Origin: CAVPPA01 sp963841325
GTDB lineage: Bacteria > Patescibacteriota > Saccharimonadia > Saccharimonadales > UBA4665
NCBI GenBank assembly: GCA_963841325.1
Contig: CAWJBZ010000003.1
Location: 1-64,000, forward strand
Direction of reading: 5' to 3'
DNA length: 64,000 nt
Under the pieces are notes generated by a model that was not told the DNA's origin, did no database searches, and worked only from the letters and a program-made list of their open reading frames with translations. Both the position numbers and the translations under genes were made by a program. Positions 27,288 to 35,974 of this stretch are shown piece after piece; position 1 is the first letter of the stretch, and every line of letters starts with the position of its first letter.

Positions 27288-28301
27288 CTAGATACGACGA
27301 GCTCTGCGGACAACTCGGCGATTATAGCTACGGATTAATCTAGGCAGTCCAAAAATAAAGAATAAGATAAGAACAATAACGACCACTACAATTATTACTA
27401 AATTTAGCGGTATGACATAAAAAGTGGTGGAGCCACCGACAAATTGGCCATTATTACCATAACCGAAATTCCCCTCCAGGGTATACCGACCAAGAATCCC
27501 TACTTTATCCAGATTAATCGTGAACATCCGTTCACTCGACGGTAAAACGTTACCAGCCGGATTGGTGGTATTAATGTCATAAGACGTTATTTCTTTATTC
27601 CCACTTTTAAGAATAATTTTTCCGAATGGTTGTTCCTGAACATTACCCACATTATTAAAGGTTGCTCCGGCTATTAAATTTTTATTGCTAAAAAAGATGG
27701 CCTGTGGACTACCGTTGCTATTTTGAAAGATGTCGAAACTGGCGAGCTTTAAATCATCGATTATGTTACCGGAGACTCGAACCAACATAAGCGAAGCGAC
27801 GCTGGCAGCCAGGGTAATAGTTTTACCGCCGCTAACAACAACCGGCGTGAACCGAACAGCTGCATAATAACCCCCGCCAGTTGTTCCTTTAGGTATTGCA
27901 ATACTAACATTGACCTGTGTTTGTTGACCGGGGCCTAATATCACATTATTTATAGGGGTAATAAAGCGTTTCAGACTATGGCTTGGGGCATATTGACCAT
28001 TTAATATTAATGCCGGTTTACCACTTAAGTTACCGGCCAAAAAATCATTGATTACCACTTGGATAGTGGCTGTCGAACTCGTGACATTTTGGATGTAGAC
28101 TGGCACCGTTTGAGTTTGGCCAGGGTTCATAGCTATATTTGTTGATAATGGCGAGACAGTTAGTCCACTTCCCGTTCCACTGGCAGTCGACGCGGCGCTA
28201 GTTAACGGACTTAGCGATAAGGTTACCAATAAAAAAGTGGCCAGCGTGCAACCAGTAGCCGCCAGATAACGTTTGAACATGAATACTCTCACTTTCTCCA
28301 A
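27288..28301 (-). CDS. DUF916-like exported protein with C-terminal anchor
   Basis: 337 residues: signal peptide (cut near TSAAST), then two immunoglobulin-like sandwiches. The first carries LTVSPLSTNIAMNPGQTQ and VPVYIQNVTSSTATIQVVIND, then GGGYYAAVRF. This layout is like the DUF916 part of WxL-locus anchoring proteins of Firmicutes. A single membrane segment (LNLVIIVVVVIVLILFFIFGL) and an Arg-rich tail finish it. Its position after four exported paralogues parallels WxL loci, where such proteins bind wall and partner proteins. Family membership is by pattern, not by search. An in-frame ATG at 28280 (MFKRYL) is an equally good start. Confidence 0.7.
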   Translation of the reverse strand: MEKVRVFMFKRYLAATGCTLATFLLVTLSLSPLTSAASTASGTGSGLTVSPLSTNIAMNPGQTQTVPVYIQNVTSSTATIQVVINDFLAGNLSGKPALILNGQYAPSHSLKRFITPINNVILGPGQQTQVNVSIAIPKGTTGGGYYAAVRFTPVVVSGGKTITLAASVASLMLVRVSGNIIDDLKLASFDIFQNSNGSPQAIFFSNKNLIAGATFNNVGNVQEQPFGKIILKSGNKEITSYDINTTNPAGNVLPSSERMFTINLDKVGILGRYTLEGNFGYGNNGQFVGGSTTFYVIPLNLVIIVVVVIVLILFFIFGLPRLIRSYNRRVVRRARRI

Positions 28302-28333
28302 CTTTTATTAGTTAACCCTATAGTAACAAACCG

Positions 28334-29404
28334 TCAAAAGTTTGCCAAACACAGAAAAGTCAGTGAAGTTACATACACTCCAACCGGCTGACCTTTAGCA
28401 ATGTTGACAATATAACTAACTGTAAATTCGGTATAGTCAGTCGGTTGATCAGCGGCAGCTATGGTGTCACCCGACAGGAATTTAAACCAATTAGGCTGGT
28501 CATAGGCAGTTTCCGGATAGGCGACACCAGGACCAATCGGATTCTGGCCAACTAAAGGCGTTTGATTCGCTACCATATTAAGGCCGAATTGGCTCATGCC
28601 CGGACGGGAAACGTCGGTGCTAGACATGGCATTAATAATATTATTACCGGAAGTCATGGTTGTGCCGAAAACATCCATACTGTAGCCGGTGTCAGCATTG
28701 GTGGCCGTAACCAACTGAGTTTGGGCACTGTTAGTTGTTGTACTACTAAAGTTGCCAAAATTTATGTAATTACCGCTGGCGGTGCTGCAATCATAGGGGT
28801 TAATAGTTACACCGGCGCAAAAATACAAATAAGGTGGTACTTTAGTGCTGAGCTGAATGGGGTTATTGATATCAAAGGCAATCCCCCCTGAATCAGTAGC
28901 TGGGCCGCTGGCGTCACTAGATACAAAAGTTTGTAAACGGCCATAGTAAGGACCGGCAACGGATGGGTTCATGACATTTTGGAAAGTATAGGTGACATAT
29001 CCGGGACTGGCAGTCGCCGGAGTGCGCGTTAATACCATATCGTAGGCATCAGTCTCAGAAGACAAGATAGTGAACCCGGTTTGGCCAGATTGATTGCTTA
29101 AAATCGCCCCTGAAATATCAAAACCGGTCGGAATGGTGCAGGGTTCGCCAACTAACGGGTTATTCGAGCAGATTTGCAGTTTGATGGACCCTAACGTCTC
29201 GGAATTAGGTATGGTAAACCCCAGTTGATAGGTCGCATAGACATTAACCCGATTATCGCTTAGCATTAAGTTACGTTGCGGCAGTTGATCGCTATAAGCT
29301 GATGGTAATAACAAATAAACTATAAATCCGAAAACCACCACTAATAGCAATGACTGAAAGCTATAGCGACGTGACTTAGCAAGAAATCTTAAAATATGGT
29401 TCAT
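28334..29404 (-). CDS. Exported surface protein, paralogue A
   Basis: 356 residues with an N-terminal membrane/signal segment (SLLLVVVFGFIVYLLL). The body is Ser/Thr/Asn/Gly-rich beta protein with paired cysteines (ICSNNPLVGEPC, YFCAGVTINPYDC). It shares with the three genes upstream a common order: a LxVDFC/LQICSN..P.xG..C segment, a strand block, FGLNMVANQTP, and a C-terminal strand ending in Phe (VGVYVTSLTFLCLANF). It is the most divergent member. No catalytic motif. Gap of 12 bases after paralogue B. Confidence 0.7.
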   Translation of the reverse strand: MNHILRFLAKSRRYSFQSLLLVVVFGFIVYLLLPSAYSDQLPQRNLMLSDNRVNVYATYQLGFTIPNSETLGSIKLQICSNNPLVGEPCTIPTGFDISGAILSNQSGQTGFTILSSETDAYDMVLTRTPATASPGYVTYTFQNVMNPSVAGPYYGRLQTFVSSDASGPATDSGGIAFDINNPIQLSTKVPPYLYFCAGVTINPYDCSTASGNYINFGNFSSTTTNSAQTQLVTATNADTGYSMDVFGTTMTSGNNIINAMSSTDVSRPGMSQFGLNMVANQTPLVGQNPIGPGVAYPETAYDQPNWFKFLSGDTIAAADQPTDYTEFTVSYIVNIAKGQPVGVYVTSLTFLCLANF

Positions 29405-29414
29405 TCATAATCTA

Positions 29415-30188
29415 TTTTAGAATGAACCGGTAGCAATTAAAGTATAGTTAGCGGTATAAATACCGGCTGGAGTAGTATTGGCAGCTGTGGTAGCGAATTC
29501 TAAGGGATCGTTAATACTGTTCAATGGCGCGGAACTGGTAAAGATTAAGCTGCCATAGGTGTAAAACGGTGTGTCGTTAGCCCAGGTGCCCCAGGTGCCA
29601 ATCCAGGTTGAGCCAAAACTAGTACTAGTTCCACTGGTAGAATCATTCAAGCCGAAGGTGTCTGTGGTGCTACCGGCACCAGTGACGTTATAGTTACCAG
29701 AGACGCCGCTACATGATCCGTTATACGGTACTTGAGCGGTTATGCCAGATCCTGCCTCAACACACATTCCAATAGCCGCGGTGCCGCTAGTAATGGCTCC
29801 TGCGGTCGGTGCGCTAGCGCCAACCGTCTTAGCCGGTATACCACAAGTGGAGCCGCCATTCATACTTAACCCACTACAAGTAGTGCTTGAAGTAACCTTA
29901 AGTGCTACACCTACTCCATTTAGGGCATTGGTGGATATTTGGGTATATAACAACCCGCCGTCAACATTAGAAGCGCTGATAGTTTGTGGCGTTCCTCGAC
30001 CAAGAATCAGTGAGGGAGTGGAAGTAGTACCGCAGTTAGTGATTGTACCGCCGGAATCACAAAAGGTTAAAGTTTCCATGACTGTTGCGGTAAGTGATAA
30101 AGTCTGAACGGTGGATAAAGCTGCCCCGCCCCAGTCCACGTAGGAACCGGTGGTGGTAGCACCACCAGAAGAGGAAGCCGGGGTATAA
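29415..30188. repeat. 774-bp perfect direct repeat, copy 1
   Basis: Identical base for base, as far as checked by eye, to 30845-31618 (constant offset 1,430). It covers the stop codon and about 257 C-terminal codons of paralogue B. Identity ends abruptly at GGGTATAA; the sequences then diverge into clearly related but different N-terminal parts. Confidence 0.95.
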
Positions 30189-30712
30189 ACTGTACAAGCA
30201 GGAGTCGAACCATAGGTCAAAATCCGGGCATAGAATGAACCAGCAGTACCGCTTGGATTAGTAATGCCGCTAAATGTTACAGTGAAAGTGCCAGCGGTTA
30301 GTGTTAAACCACCTAAAAATATGGTCGATCCTTTATAGGTAGAAGCACAAGCACCAGTTCCATCATTAATAGTGCCCGTGCTGGCGGTGGCAGAACCTAC
30401 AGCTGGTACCGTTACGCCGGCATTATAAGCACAGGTTGCCCCGATAATTGGCGTGTCACTACAAAAATCAACAATTAAAGCACCCGAACCAGCAGATTCA
30501 GCTGTCACAATATTAACAGATAAGATATATTTGACGTTGGCAGCTCCCGGTACGGCACTACTCATAGTGATGCTTCTGGGTTCCAATAATGCGCCAGACC
30601 CGGTAGCATAGGCCTGCTGCGTGAGAAGTGGCAGTATGCTACACAATCCAACAAAAATCAATCCAATTAAGACGTATGATCTACGCACCAAACGATCAAA
30701 CTTGATTTTCAT
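29417..30712 (-). CDS. Exported surface protein, paralogue B (repeat-bearing)
   Basis: 431 residues: signal segment (SYVLIGLIFVGLCSILPLL, cut near AYA), then GALLEPRSITMSSAVPGA and a variable N-terminal domain of about 150 residues with cysteine pairs (VDFCSDTPIIGATC). From SSGGATTTGSYVDWGG to the end (IATGSF) it is identical in protein and DNA to paralogue C. The constant part is Thr/Ser/Gly-rich beta structure with several Cys pairs and no catalytic motif. A consensus promoter lies about 45 bases upstream. Likely a surface fibre or coat protein; that is inference. Confidence 0.75.
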   Translation of the reverse strand: MKIKFDRLVRRSYVLIGLIFVGLCSILPLLTQQAYATGSGALLEPRSITMSSAVPGAANVKYILSVNIVTAESAGSGALIVDFCSDTPIIGATCAYNAGVTVPAVGSATASTGTINDGTGACASTYKGSTIFLGGLTLTAGTFTVTFSGITNPSGTAGSFYARILTYGSTPACTVYTPASSSGGATTTGSYVDWGGAALSTVQTLSLTATVMETLTFCDSGGTITNCGTTSTPSLILGRGTPQTISASNVDGGLLYTQISTNALNGVGVALKVTSSTTCSGLSMNGGSTCGIPAKTVGASAPTAGAITSGTAAIGMCVEAGSGITAQVPYNGSCSGVSGNYNVTGAGSTTDTFGLNDSTSGTSTSFGSTWIGTWGTWANDTPFYTYGSLIFTSSAPLNSINDPLEFATTAANTTPAGIYTANYTLIATGSF

Positions 30713-30753
30713 TTTCTTTCCGTATTTATTTTAACTTGGTACAATCCAGGCAA

Positions 30754-30797
30754 ATTTTATCACGCTTATGCTAATCTGGCAAGCAGATTTATCCACA
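30754..30797 (-). promoter_or_regulatory. Promoter of paralogue B with upstream TTATCCACA box
   Basis: On the minus strand TTGCCA (30782-30777) and TAAAAT (30759-30754) are 17 bases apart. Just upstream is TGTGGATAA, the complement of the DnaA-box consensus TTATCCACA (30789-30797). The 35 bases spanning box and -35 recur with one mismatch before paralogue C. Confidence 0.75.
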
Positions 30798-30844
30798 GAC
30801 TAAAAGATATTGATTGCTACCAATTTTTAAGATCGTGTCTGTTT

Positions 30845-31618
30845 TTTTAGAATGAACCGGTAGCAATTAAAGTATAGTTAGCGGTATAAATACCGGCTGG
30901 AGTAGTATTGGCAGCTGTGGTAGCGAATTCTAAGGGATCGTTAATACTGTTCAATGGCGCGGAACTGGTAAAGATTAAGCTGCCATAGGTGTAAAACGGT
31001 GTGTCGTTAGCCCAGGTGCCCCAGGTGCCAATCCAGGTTGAGCCAAAACTAGTACTAGTTCCACTGGTAGAATCATTCAAGCCGAAGGTGTCTGTGGTGC
31101 TACCGGCACCAGTGACGTTATAGTTACCAGAGACGCCGCTACATGATCCGTTATACGGTACTTGAGCGGTTATGCCAGATCCTGCCTCAACACACATTCC
31201 AATAGCCGCGGTGCCGCTAGTAATGGCTCCTGCGGTCGGTGCGCTAGCGCCAACCGTCTTAGCCGGTATACCACAAGTGGAGCCGCCATTCATACTTAAC
31301 CCACTACAAGTAGTGCTTGAAGTAACCTTAAGTGCTACACCTACTCCATTTAGGGCATTGGTGGATATTTGGGTATATAACAACCCGCCGTCAACATTAG
31401 AAGCGCTGATAGTTTGTGGCGTTCCTCGACCAAGAATCAGTGAGGGAGTGGAAGTAGTACCGCAGTTAGTGATTGTACCGCCGGAATCACAAAAGGTTAA
31501 AGTTTCCATGACTGTTGCGGTAAGTGATAAAGTCTGAACGGTGGATAAAGCTGCCCCGCCCCAGTCCACGTAGGAACCGGTGGTGGTAGCACCACCAGAA
31601 GAGGAAGCCGGGGTATAA
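30845..31618. repeat. 774-bp perfect direct repeat, copy 2
   Basis: The partner of 29415-30188, covering the stop codon and C-terminal coding part of paralogue C. The perfect identity beside diverged flanks on the N-terminal side points to a recent gene-conversion or partial duplication event, or to an assembly duplicate. Confidence 0.95.
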
Positions 31619-32130
31619 CCTGAGGAACCACTGCTACCATAAGTCAAAATTCGGGCGTAAAACGAAGTGACCGTAGTCGGGTTAGTGATGCTACCGAAGG
31701 TAATCGTATAAGGAGTGGTTGCTGCAAAGGTTAAACCAGTCACCCGAATAGTGTGGTAATTTGAGCCAGGACAACTGACTGATCCGGCGCTAGCGGTAAC
31801 AGTACAAGAACTAGTACCAAAAACTGGGGTGGTAGCGTTAGAAAAGGCGCAGGTTGCTCCAATAATCGGGGTGTCGCCGCAGAAGTCAACAATTAGCTCA
31901 CCGTTGGTGCCCGATTCTGATGTTACCGGAGTAAATTTCAGCTGGTAAGTAACACCGGTAGCGCTTGGAACAGCACTGCTCATAGTAATACTGCGTGGTT
32001 CTAGAAGCCCTCCAGAGCCGCCGGCATATACCGTTTGAGATAAAAAGGGTAATAGACTGAATAGTCCAATAAAAACCAGAGCAATTAAGGCATAAATATA
32101 CCGTGTTAAACTTCTTAATCTAAAATTCAT
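30847..32130 (-). CDS. Exported surface protein, paralogue C (repeat-bearing)
   Basis: 427 residues, with signal segment (YIYALIALVFIGLFSLLPFL, cut near VYA), GGLLEPRSITMSSAVPSA, a variable N-terminal domain (VDFCGDTPIIGATC, then CTVTASAGSVSC) and the C-terminal 257 residues shared exactly with paralogue B. The N-terminal parts of B and C are about half identical by eye, so the pair has one constant and one diverged module. Its own promoter lies upstream. Confidence 0.75.
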   Translation of the reverse strand: MNFRLRSLTRYIYALIALVFIGLFSLLPFLSQTVYAGGSGGLLEPRSITMSSAVPSATGVTYQLKFTPVTSESGTNGELIVDFCGDTPIIGATCAFSNATTPVFGTSSCTVTASAGSVSCPGSNYHTIRVTGLTFAATTPYTITFGSITNPTTVTSFYARILTYGSSGSSGYTPASSSGGATTTGSYVDWGGAALSTVQTLSLTATVMETLTFCDSGGTITNCGTTSTPSLILGRGTPQTISASNVDGGLLYTQISTNALNGVGVALKVTSSTTCSGLSMNGGSTCGIPAKTVGASAPTAGAITSGTAAIGMCVEAGSGITAQVPYNGSCSGVSGNYNVTGAGSTTDTFGLNDSTSGTSTSFGSTWIGTWGTWANDTPFYTYGSLIFTSSAPLNSINDPLEFATTAANTTPAGIYTANYTLIATGSF

Positions 32131-32179
32131 AACGATGGTAACCTGTTATTTTAATGTTTGTTAGACATCTTATAGCCGG

Positions 32180-32223
32180 ATTCTAACACCCTTATGCTAA
32201 CCTGGCAAGCAGATTTATCCACA
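32180..32223 (-). promoter_or_regulatory. Promoter of paralogue C with upstream TTATCCACA box
   Basis: TTGCCA (32208-32203) and TAGAAT (32185-32180) on the minus strand are 17 bases apart, and TTATCCACA lies at 32215-32223. The arrangement is the same as for paralogue B. Confidence 0.7.
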
Positions 32224-32225
32224 GC

Positions 32226-33071
32226 CTAAAAGGTGCTGGTCGCTACCAGGACCTGGTAAAAGGTGTAGGTACCGCCGGGAGTGACGGGTGTGACATTAAA
32301 AATATAGGAAATGGTGTAATTAGTTTCGCCGGAGCTCTTGGTAGATTGAGCGATGGTGTCGCCATTATTATATTGAAACAGGCCGCAGGTATTATAGCCA
32401 CTAGCGGCTTGCCCAAAACCAAAGGTAGGACTAGGTATTTGCTGTGGACTTGAGCCAAAATTGGCCGGTGCGCCGCAAATCGTGGTATTAGCTACCAGAT
32501 TCATACCGAATTGTTCCGTAGTATTATTAGAGGCTGTTGCGGTTGTCAGATTATGTAGATGATAGCTGCCCATGTTGGGTGGATTAGCATCAGTTATTAC
32601 CACGTAACCATTAGCTAGATAAGACTTGACCGAAAATGTGGTAGTGGTGTGAGTAGTGGTCCCAGGTGTTAACACTCCTAGGTCAATACTGCCACTCGTC
32701 ACAATAAAGGTTAGTGACGGTGTCCGAAAAGTATTAAAGCCGGCCTGTGCCTGATAAGTGGTGCCGGCTGTATTACCGACCCCGGTTTCGCCAATTGTTA
32801 TATCAGCGCAGTAATTAGTTGAGCCGGTATAGCACGTACCATCACCATAGCCGACTGCCCCGCCGTTGCCGAATAACACTTCATTAACTTCATAATTAGT
32901 GGAACAGGATTGAGCATCATAGCAAGCTTCGGTGACGGCCGGAAATGCCAAGCCGATCACTAACCAGCTAAACAATACGGTAGTAACTAACAACACTGTC
33001 CTAGGTATCTGGGTGATACGGTTAGACACAATAGATCGGATAATCTGCCTCGAATTCTTTTTTGTTAGCAT
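32226..33071 (-). CDS. Exported surface protein, paralogue D
   Basis: 281 residues with a signal segment (VLLVTTVLFSWLVIGLAF) cut near the first Cys-containing region (EACYDAQSC). The body has a central LTFIVTSGSIDLGVLTPG strand block, a FSVKSYLANGYVV segment, then FGMNLVANTTICG, and a C-terminal strand (PGGTYTFYQVLVATSTF). The last two elements recur in paralogues A-C, so the four form one family. First gene of the minus-strand surface block, divergent from the adhesin-like gene at 33193. Confidence 0.7.
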   Translation of the reverse strand: MLTKKNSRQIIRSIVSNRITQIPRTVLLVTTVLFSWLVIGLAFPAVTEACYDAQSCSTNYEVNEVLFGNGGAVGYGDGTCYTGSTNYCADITIGETGVGNTAGTTYQAQAGFNTFRTPSLTFIVTSGSIDLGVLTPGTTTHTTTTFSVKSYLANGYVVITDANPPNMGSYHLHNLTTATASNNTTEQFGMNLVANTTICGAPANFGSSPQQIPSPTFGFGQAASGYNTCGLFQYNNGDTIAQSTKSSGETNYTISYIFNVTPVTPGGTYTFYQVLVATSTF

Positions 33072-33192
33072 GGCCTATTTCATTTTCCCTAATCGTAGCC
33101 AAACTAATGTCGACTTACGGTTTTTGTCAACTTCTTGTATTATATAGCATAAGGGAAATCAGATAACACATCAAACCGGGTTTAGATAACTC

Positions 33193-34275
33193 ATGGATGG
33201 GACAAATAACAATAGTGGTGCGGCTAGCAACCAGGATAGCGATGTTAGCTCACTAGAAGAACAAACTACGGTTACTACTTCATCCGGTCCGGCTAATAGT
33301 GCCACAGATAGTTTGAGTGCCGAACCGGGTTCACTGGACACTGCCGGTGGCAATAGTGCAGCCAATGACGAATCGGCAGCGCCCGTTAATACACCAGAAA
33401 ATCCCTCGCCTCAGTCCTCAAAGTCTCGCGGACTATTTCAGCGTCTGCTTAGTCATTTGAATATTTATTTATTGCTGTTCATCTTACTGTTGATCATTGC
33501 GGCAGTGACTGGTACTATTTATTATCTTAAGGCTAACAATCAGGCTAATAGCGCCAACACCTTATCCTCTCAGTCACTGACTCAGAGTGAACTTAGTCAA
33601 CTAGCCAATAGCGATGTGACAGTCGGCGGACCGCAGTATACGCTTAATGTTCAAAGCAATGCTGTTTTTTCGGGTAGCTTGCTCGTCCATAGTAACTTAC
33701 AAGTAGCCGGGACTTTGCAGATCGGTAGTACTGCCACCAATAATAACTTGCAAGTAACCGGTAATAGTATTTTTGATGATGTCCAAATCAATAAGTCTTT
33801 GGCGTTAAATGGTAACGGTTCAGTCCAGGGTCAGTTTAATGTCCAGGGTAATTTAGGAGTAAATGGTGCGGCTACTTTTTCCGGGGCGATTTCGGCGCCT
33901 CAGCTGACGGTCAGCTCCTTACAGCTCAGCGGTGATTTGGCCTTGTTGCACCATATTAATGCCGGCGGGAGCACTCCGTCTCGGAGTTACGGAACGGCAT
34001 TGGGTAGCGGCGGCTCAGCCTCAGTTAGTGGTGCGGATACTGCCGGATCGGTGACTATCAACACTGGCAGCAATCCAGCAGTCGGCTGTTTCTTGACAAT
34101 CACCTTTACAACGCCATTCAATGCCACTCCGCATATCGTAATTACTCCGGTCGGCTCCAGTGCGGCCGGCGTGCAATACTACATCAACCGCTCAACTACC
34201 AATTTTAGTATTTGCACTGCTTCGGTGCCACCGCCCAGCGTTAGTTTTGGCTTTGATTACATTGCTTTTGACTAG
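33193..34275 (+). CDS. Anchored repetitive adhesin-like protein
   Basis: The 360-residue protein has a Ser/Ala/Asn-rich cytoplasmic N-terminus (1-80) and one membrane segment (IYLLLFILLLIIAAVTGTIYYL, about 92-113). A repetitive beta region follows (about 150-265), with recurring short units such as LLVHSNLQVAGTLQIG, LQVTGNSIFDD and LALNGNGSVQGQFNVQG, typical of a beta-helix or fibre shaft. The C-terminal knob-like domain (GSVTINTGSNPAVGCFLTI to FGFDYIAFD) resembles tail-fibre ends by general pattern. It may contact the host surface; that is inference. Confidence 0.65.
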   Translation: MDGTNNNSGAASNQDSDVSSLEEQTTVTTSSGPANSATDSLSAEPGSLDTAGGNSAANDESAAPVNTPENPSPQSSKSRGLFQRLLSHLNIYLLLFILLLIIAAVTGTIYYLKANNQANSANTLSSQSLTQSELSQLANSDVTVGGPQYTLNVQSNAVFSGSLLVHSNLQVAGTLQIGSTATNNNLQVTGNSIFDDVQINKSLALNGNGSVQGQFNVQGNLGVNGAATFSGAISAPQLTVSSLQLSGDLALLHHINAGGSTPSRSYGTALGSGGSASVSGADTAGSVTINTGSNPAVGCFLTITFTTPFNATPHIVITPVGSSAAGVQYYINRSTTNFSICTASVPPPSVSFGFDYIAFD

Positions 34276-34290
34276 TTAAAACTAAAACAT

Positions 34291-34614
34291 TTAAACTTCC
34301 AAGAATACAGTAACCGTGTTTTGATGGACGTGCATTACCCCACCGGATATTTTAATTTTGATCTTGCCGTCAGGAGTATTCAGCGCTAAATCGCAAGCAT
34401 TAAGTAAAGTAATAAAGTTATGGTGGTGTGGCAGGATATCAAAGGGACCGGTACCGTTAACGGCCGATACGCTTTTGGCTTTACCGTCGAAATAAACCCG
34501 AAATGGCGACCAGACTTTAGCCTGTAGAGTTAGTTCAGCCGCCGAAGCAGTTTTTGGAGCTGTTATTGATGTTTGACTAGCGGGTTGATGGGCATTGACA
34601 GTGTGTTCGGCCAT
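34291..34614 (-). CDS. atpC: F1 epsilon-like subunit
   Basis: 107 residues. After a 25-residue low-complexity N-terminus it shows the epsilon beta-sandwich: LTLQAKVWSPFRVYFDGKAKSV, then FDILPHHHNFITLL (compare the family's G.F.ILPNHAP.. loop), and GGVMHVHQNTVTVFLEV. The C-terminal helical hairpin that inhibits ATP hydrolysis in bacterial enzymes is missing. Last gene of the F1-like operon, 52 bases after beta. Confidence 0.8.
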   Translation of the reverse strand: MAEHTVNAHQPASQTSITAPKTASAAELTLQAKVWSPFRVYFDGKAKSVSAVNGTGPFDILPHHHNFITLLNACDLALNTPDGKIKIKISGGVMHVHQNTVTVFLEV

Positions 34615-34666
34615 TAGTTGTACCCTCTGATGCTGCCGGCCAGCACTAGCTGTTTAGACGATAACT

Positions 34667-35974
34667 TCATACGATAATTTCCTCGATTCCCTTTAAGGTC
34701 TCATCCAGAGTAAAGGTTTCGCCTTTATAGGACACCTGATTTTCGACAACATGCATATGTTGAGAGAAGTACTGAATCAGTTTTTTAGCTTTGTTGTAGT
34801 CGGAACGGTCAGTTAATGACAATTCGTTTTCACCAATAATCGCAATAATTCCTTTCAAGGATTCGTACTTTTGCAGCAAAGCTTGGACCTGAACGCTAAG
34901 AAGGTAATGCCGGTCGCCGACCACGTCTGGACTGAGTAGGCTGGAGCTGGTATGAGTCAAATCAACAGCCGGACGGATGCCTTGTTCGGCGACTTGTCTG
35001 GAAAGCACGATGGTGGAGTCTAGTTCGTGTTGAATCATTTGGACAGCCGGGTCGGATAAATCGTCAGCTGGAACATAGATAGTCTGAACAGCAGTAATCG
35101 AACCTTTTTCTGATGAACTCAATCGATCCTGGAGCATTTTAACATCGGAGAAAATAGTTGGTTCGTAACCACCCTCAGAAGGAACTTGGTCCAGTAGCGT
35201 GGAAACTTCATTTTTAGCCTGGACAAAACGATACATGTTATCGGCAAAGAACAAGATATCCTTACCTTGTTCGTCACGGAAATACTCAGCTAAAGTAACG
35301 GCCGCCGAACCAACCAGTGAGCGCTGCACCGGATTTTGATCCATTTGGCCGAAAAACATGCAGGTATTTTTAAGTAAGTCACGGTTTTTGAGGGTCTCAT
35401 ATAATTCATACCCTTCACGAATCCGTTCGCCGATACCAGCGAAGAAGCTCAATCCCTTGCCGCTTTGGGCAACGTTATAGATCAACTCCATCGTCAGGAC
35501 GGTTTTGCCGACTCCGGCTCCGCCGATAATTCCAATCTTACGGCCCTTCACAAAAGGGGTGAAGAAATCAATTACTTTAATGCCGGTCTCCAGCACTTCC
35601 GGTTTGCTACCAGTAAAGGAGCTGCTCTGCTTCGGCAGCCTAAAGATACTGCGCCGTTCCAAATCAGCCACCTCAATCGGACCGAGACCATCAATCGGCC
35701 GACACATGGCATCTACCACCCGTCCGATTAACGGATCGCCAACTGGAATTTCCAAACTCTTCCCGCTGCCGTTGACTACCATCCCTTTTTGTAAACCTTT
35801 ATCCGCCCAAAGGTTCAGGCATTTGGCAATATTACCGGGCTGCAAACTATCTACCAATAATGGCGTTTGAGCTTCATTGTCGACCAATAGGACCTCAAAA
35901 GGCTCTAGTGATCCCCCTTCAAAGGCCACGTCAACCACTAAATCGCGTAAGGCATGGATATATCCTCTACTCAT
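34667..35974 (-). CDS. atpD: F1-type ATPase beta subunit, divergent
   Basis: Catalytic subunit, 435 residues. Barrel domain at 1-80; Walker A GGAGVGKT; GERIREG (canonical GERTREG, catalytic Glu and Arg kept); FGQMDQNPVQRS in place of the usual FGQMNEPPGAR, with the Arg kept; DNMYRFVQA; IYVPADDLSDP with the adenine-packing Tyr. ATP hydrolysis should therefore be possible. Several loops differ strongly from housekeeping F-ATPases. It overlaps gamma by eight bases. Confidence 0.9.
   Translation of the reverse strand: MSRGYIHALRDLVVDVAFEGGSLEPFEVLLVDNEAQTPLLVDSLQPGNIAKCLNLWADKGLQKGMVVNGSGKSLEIPVGDPLIGRVVDAMCRPIDGLGPIEVADLERRSIFRLPKQSSSFTGSKPEVLETGIKVIDFFTPFVKGRKIGIIGGAGVGKTVLTMELIYNVAQSGKGLSFFAGIGERIREGYELYETLKNRDLLKNTCMFFGQMDQNPVQRSLVGSAAVTLAEYFRDEQGKDILFFADNMYRFVQAKNEVSTLLDQVPSEGGYEPTIFSDVKMLQDRLSSSEKGSITAVQTIYVPADDLSDPAVQMIQHELDSTIVLSRQVAEQGIRPAVDLTHTSSSLLSPDVVGDRHYLLSVQVQALLQKYESLKGIIAIIGENELSLTDRSDYNKAKKLIQYFSQHMHVVENQVSYKGETFTLDETLKGIEEIIV

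Noticed and set aside
29742..30107. 121-residue plus-strand frame, found again identically at 31172-31537
   Set aside because: Both are antisense to the surface-protein genes and are identical only because they lie in the 774-bp direct repeat.
30786..32224. TTATCCACA boxes as a replication origin
   Set aside because: Only two boxes, each tied to a promoter, with no AT-rich unwinding region and no dnaA or dnaN nearby.
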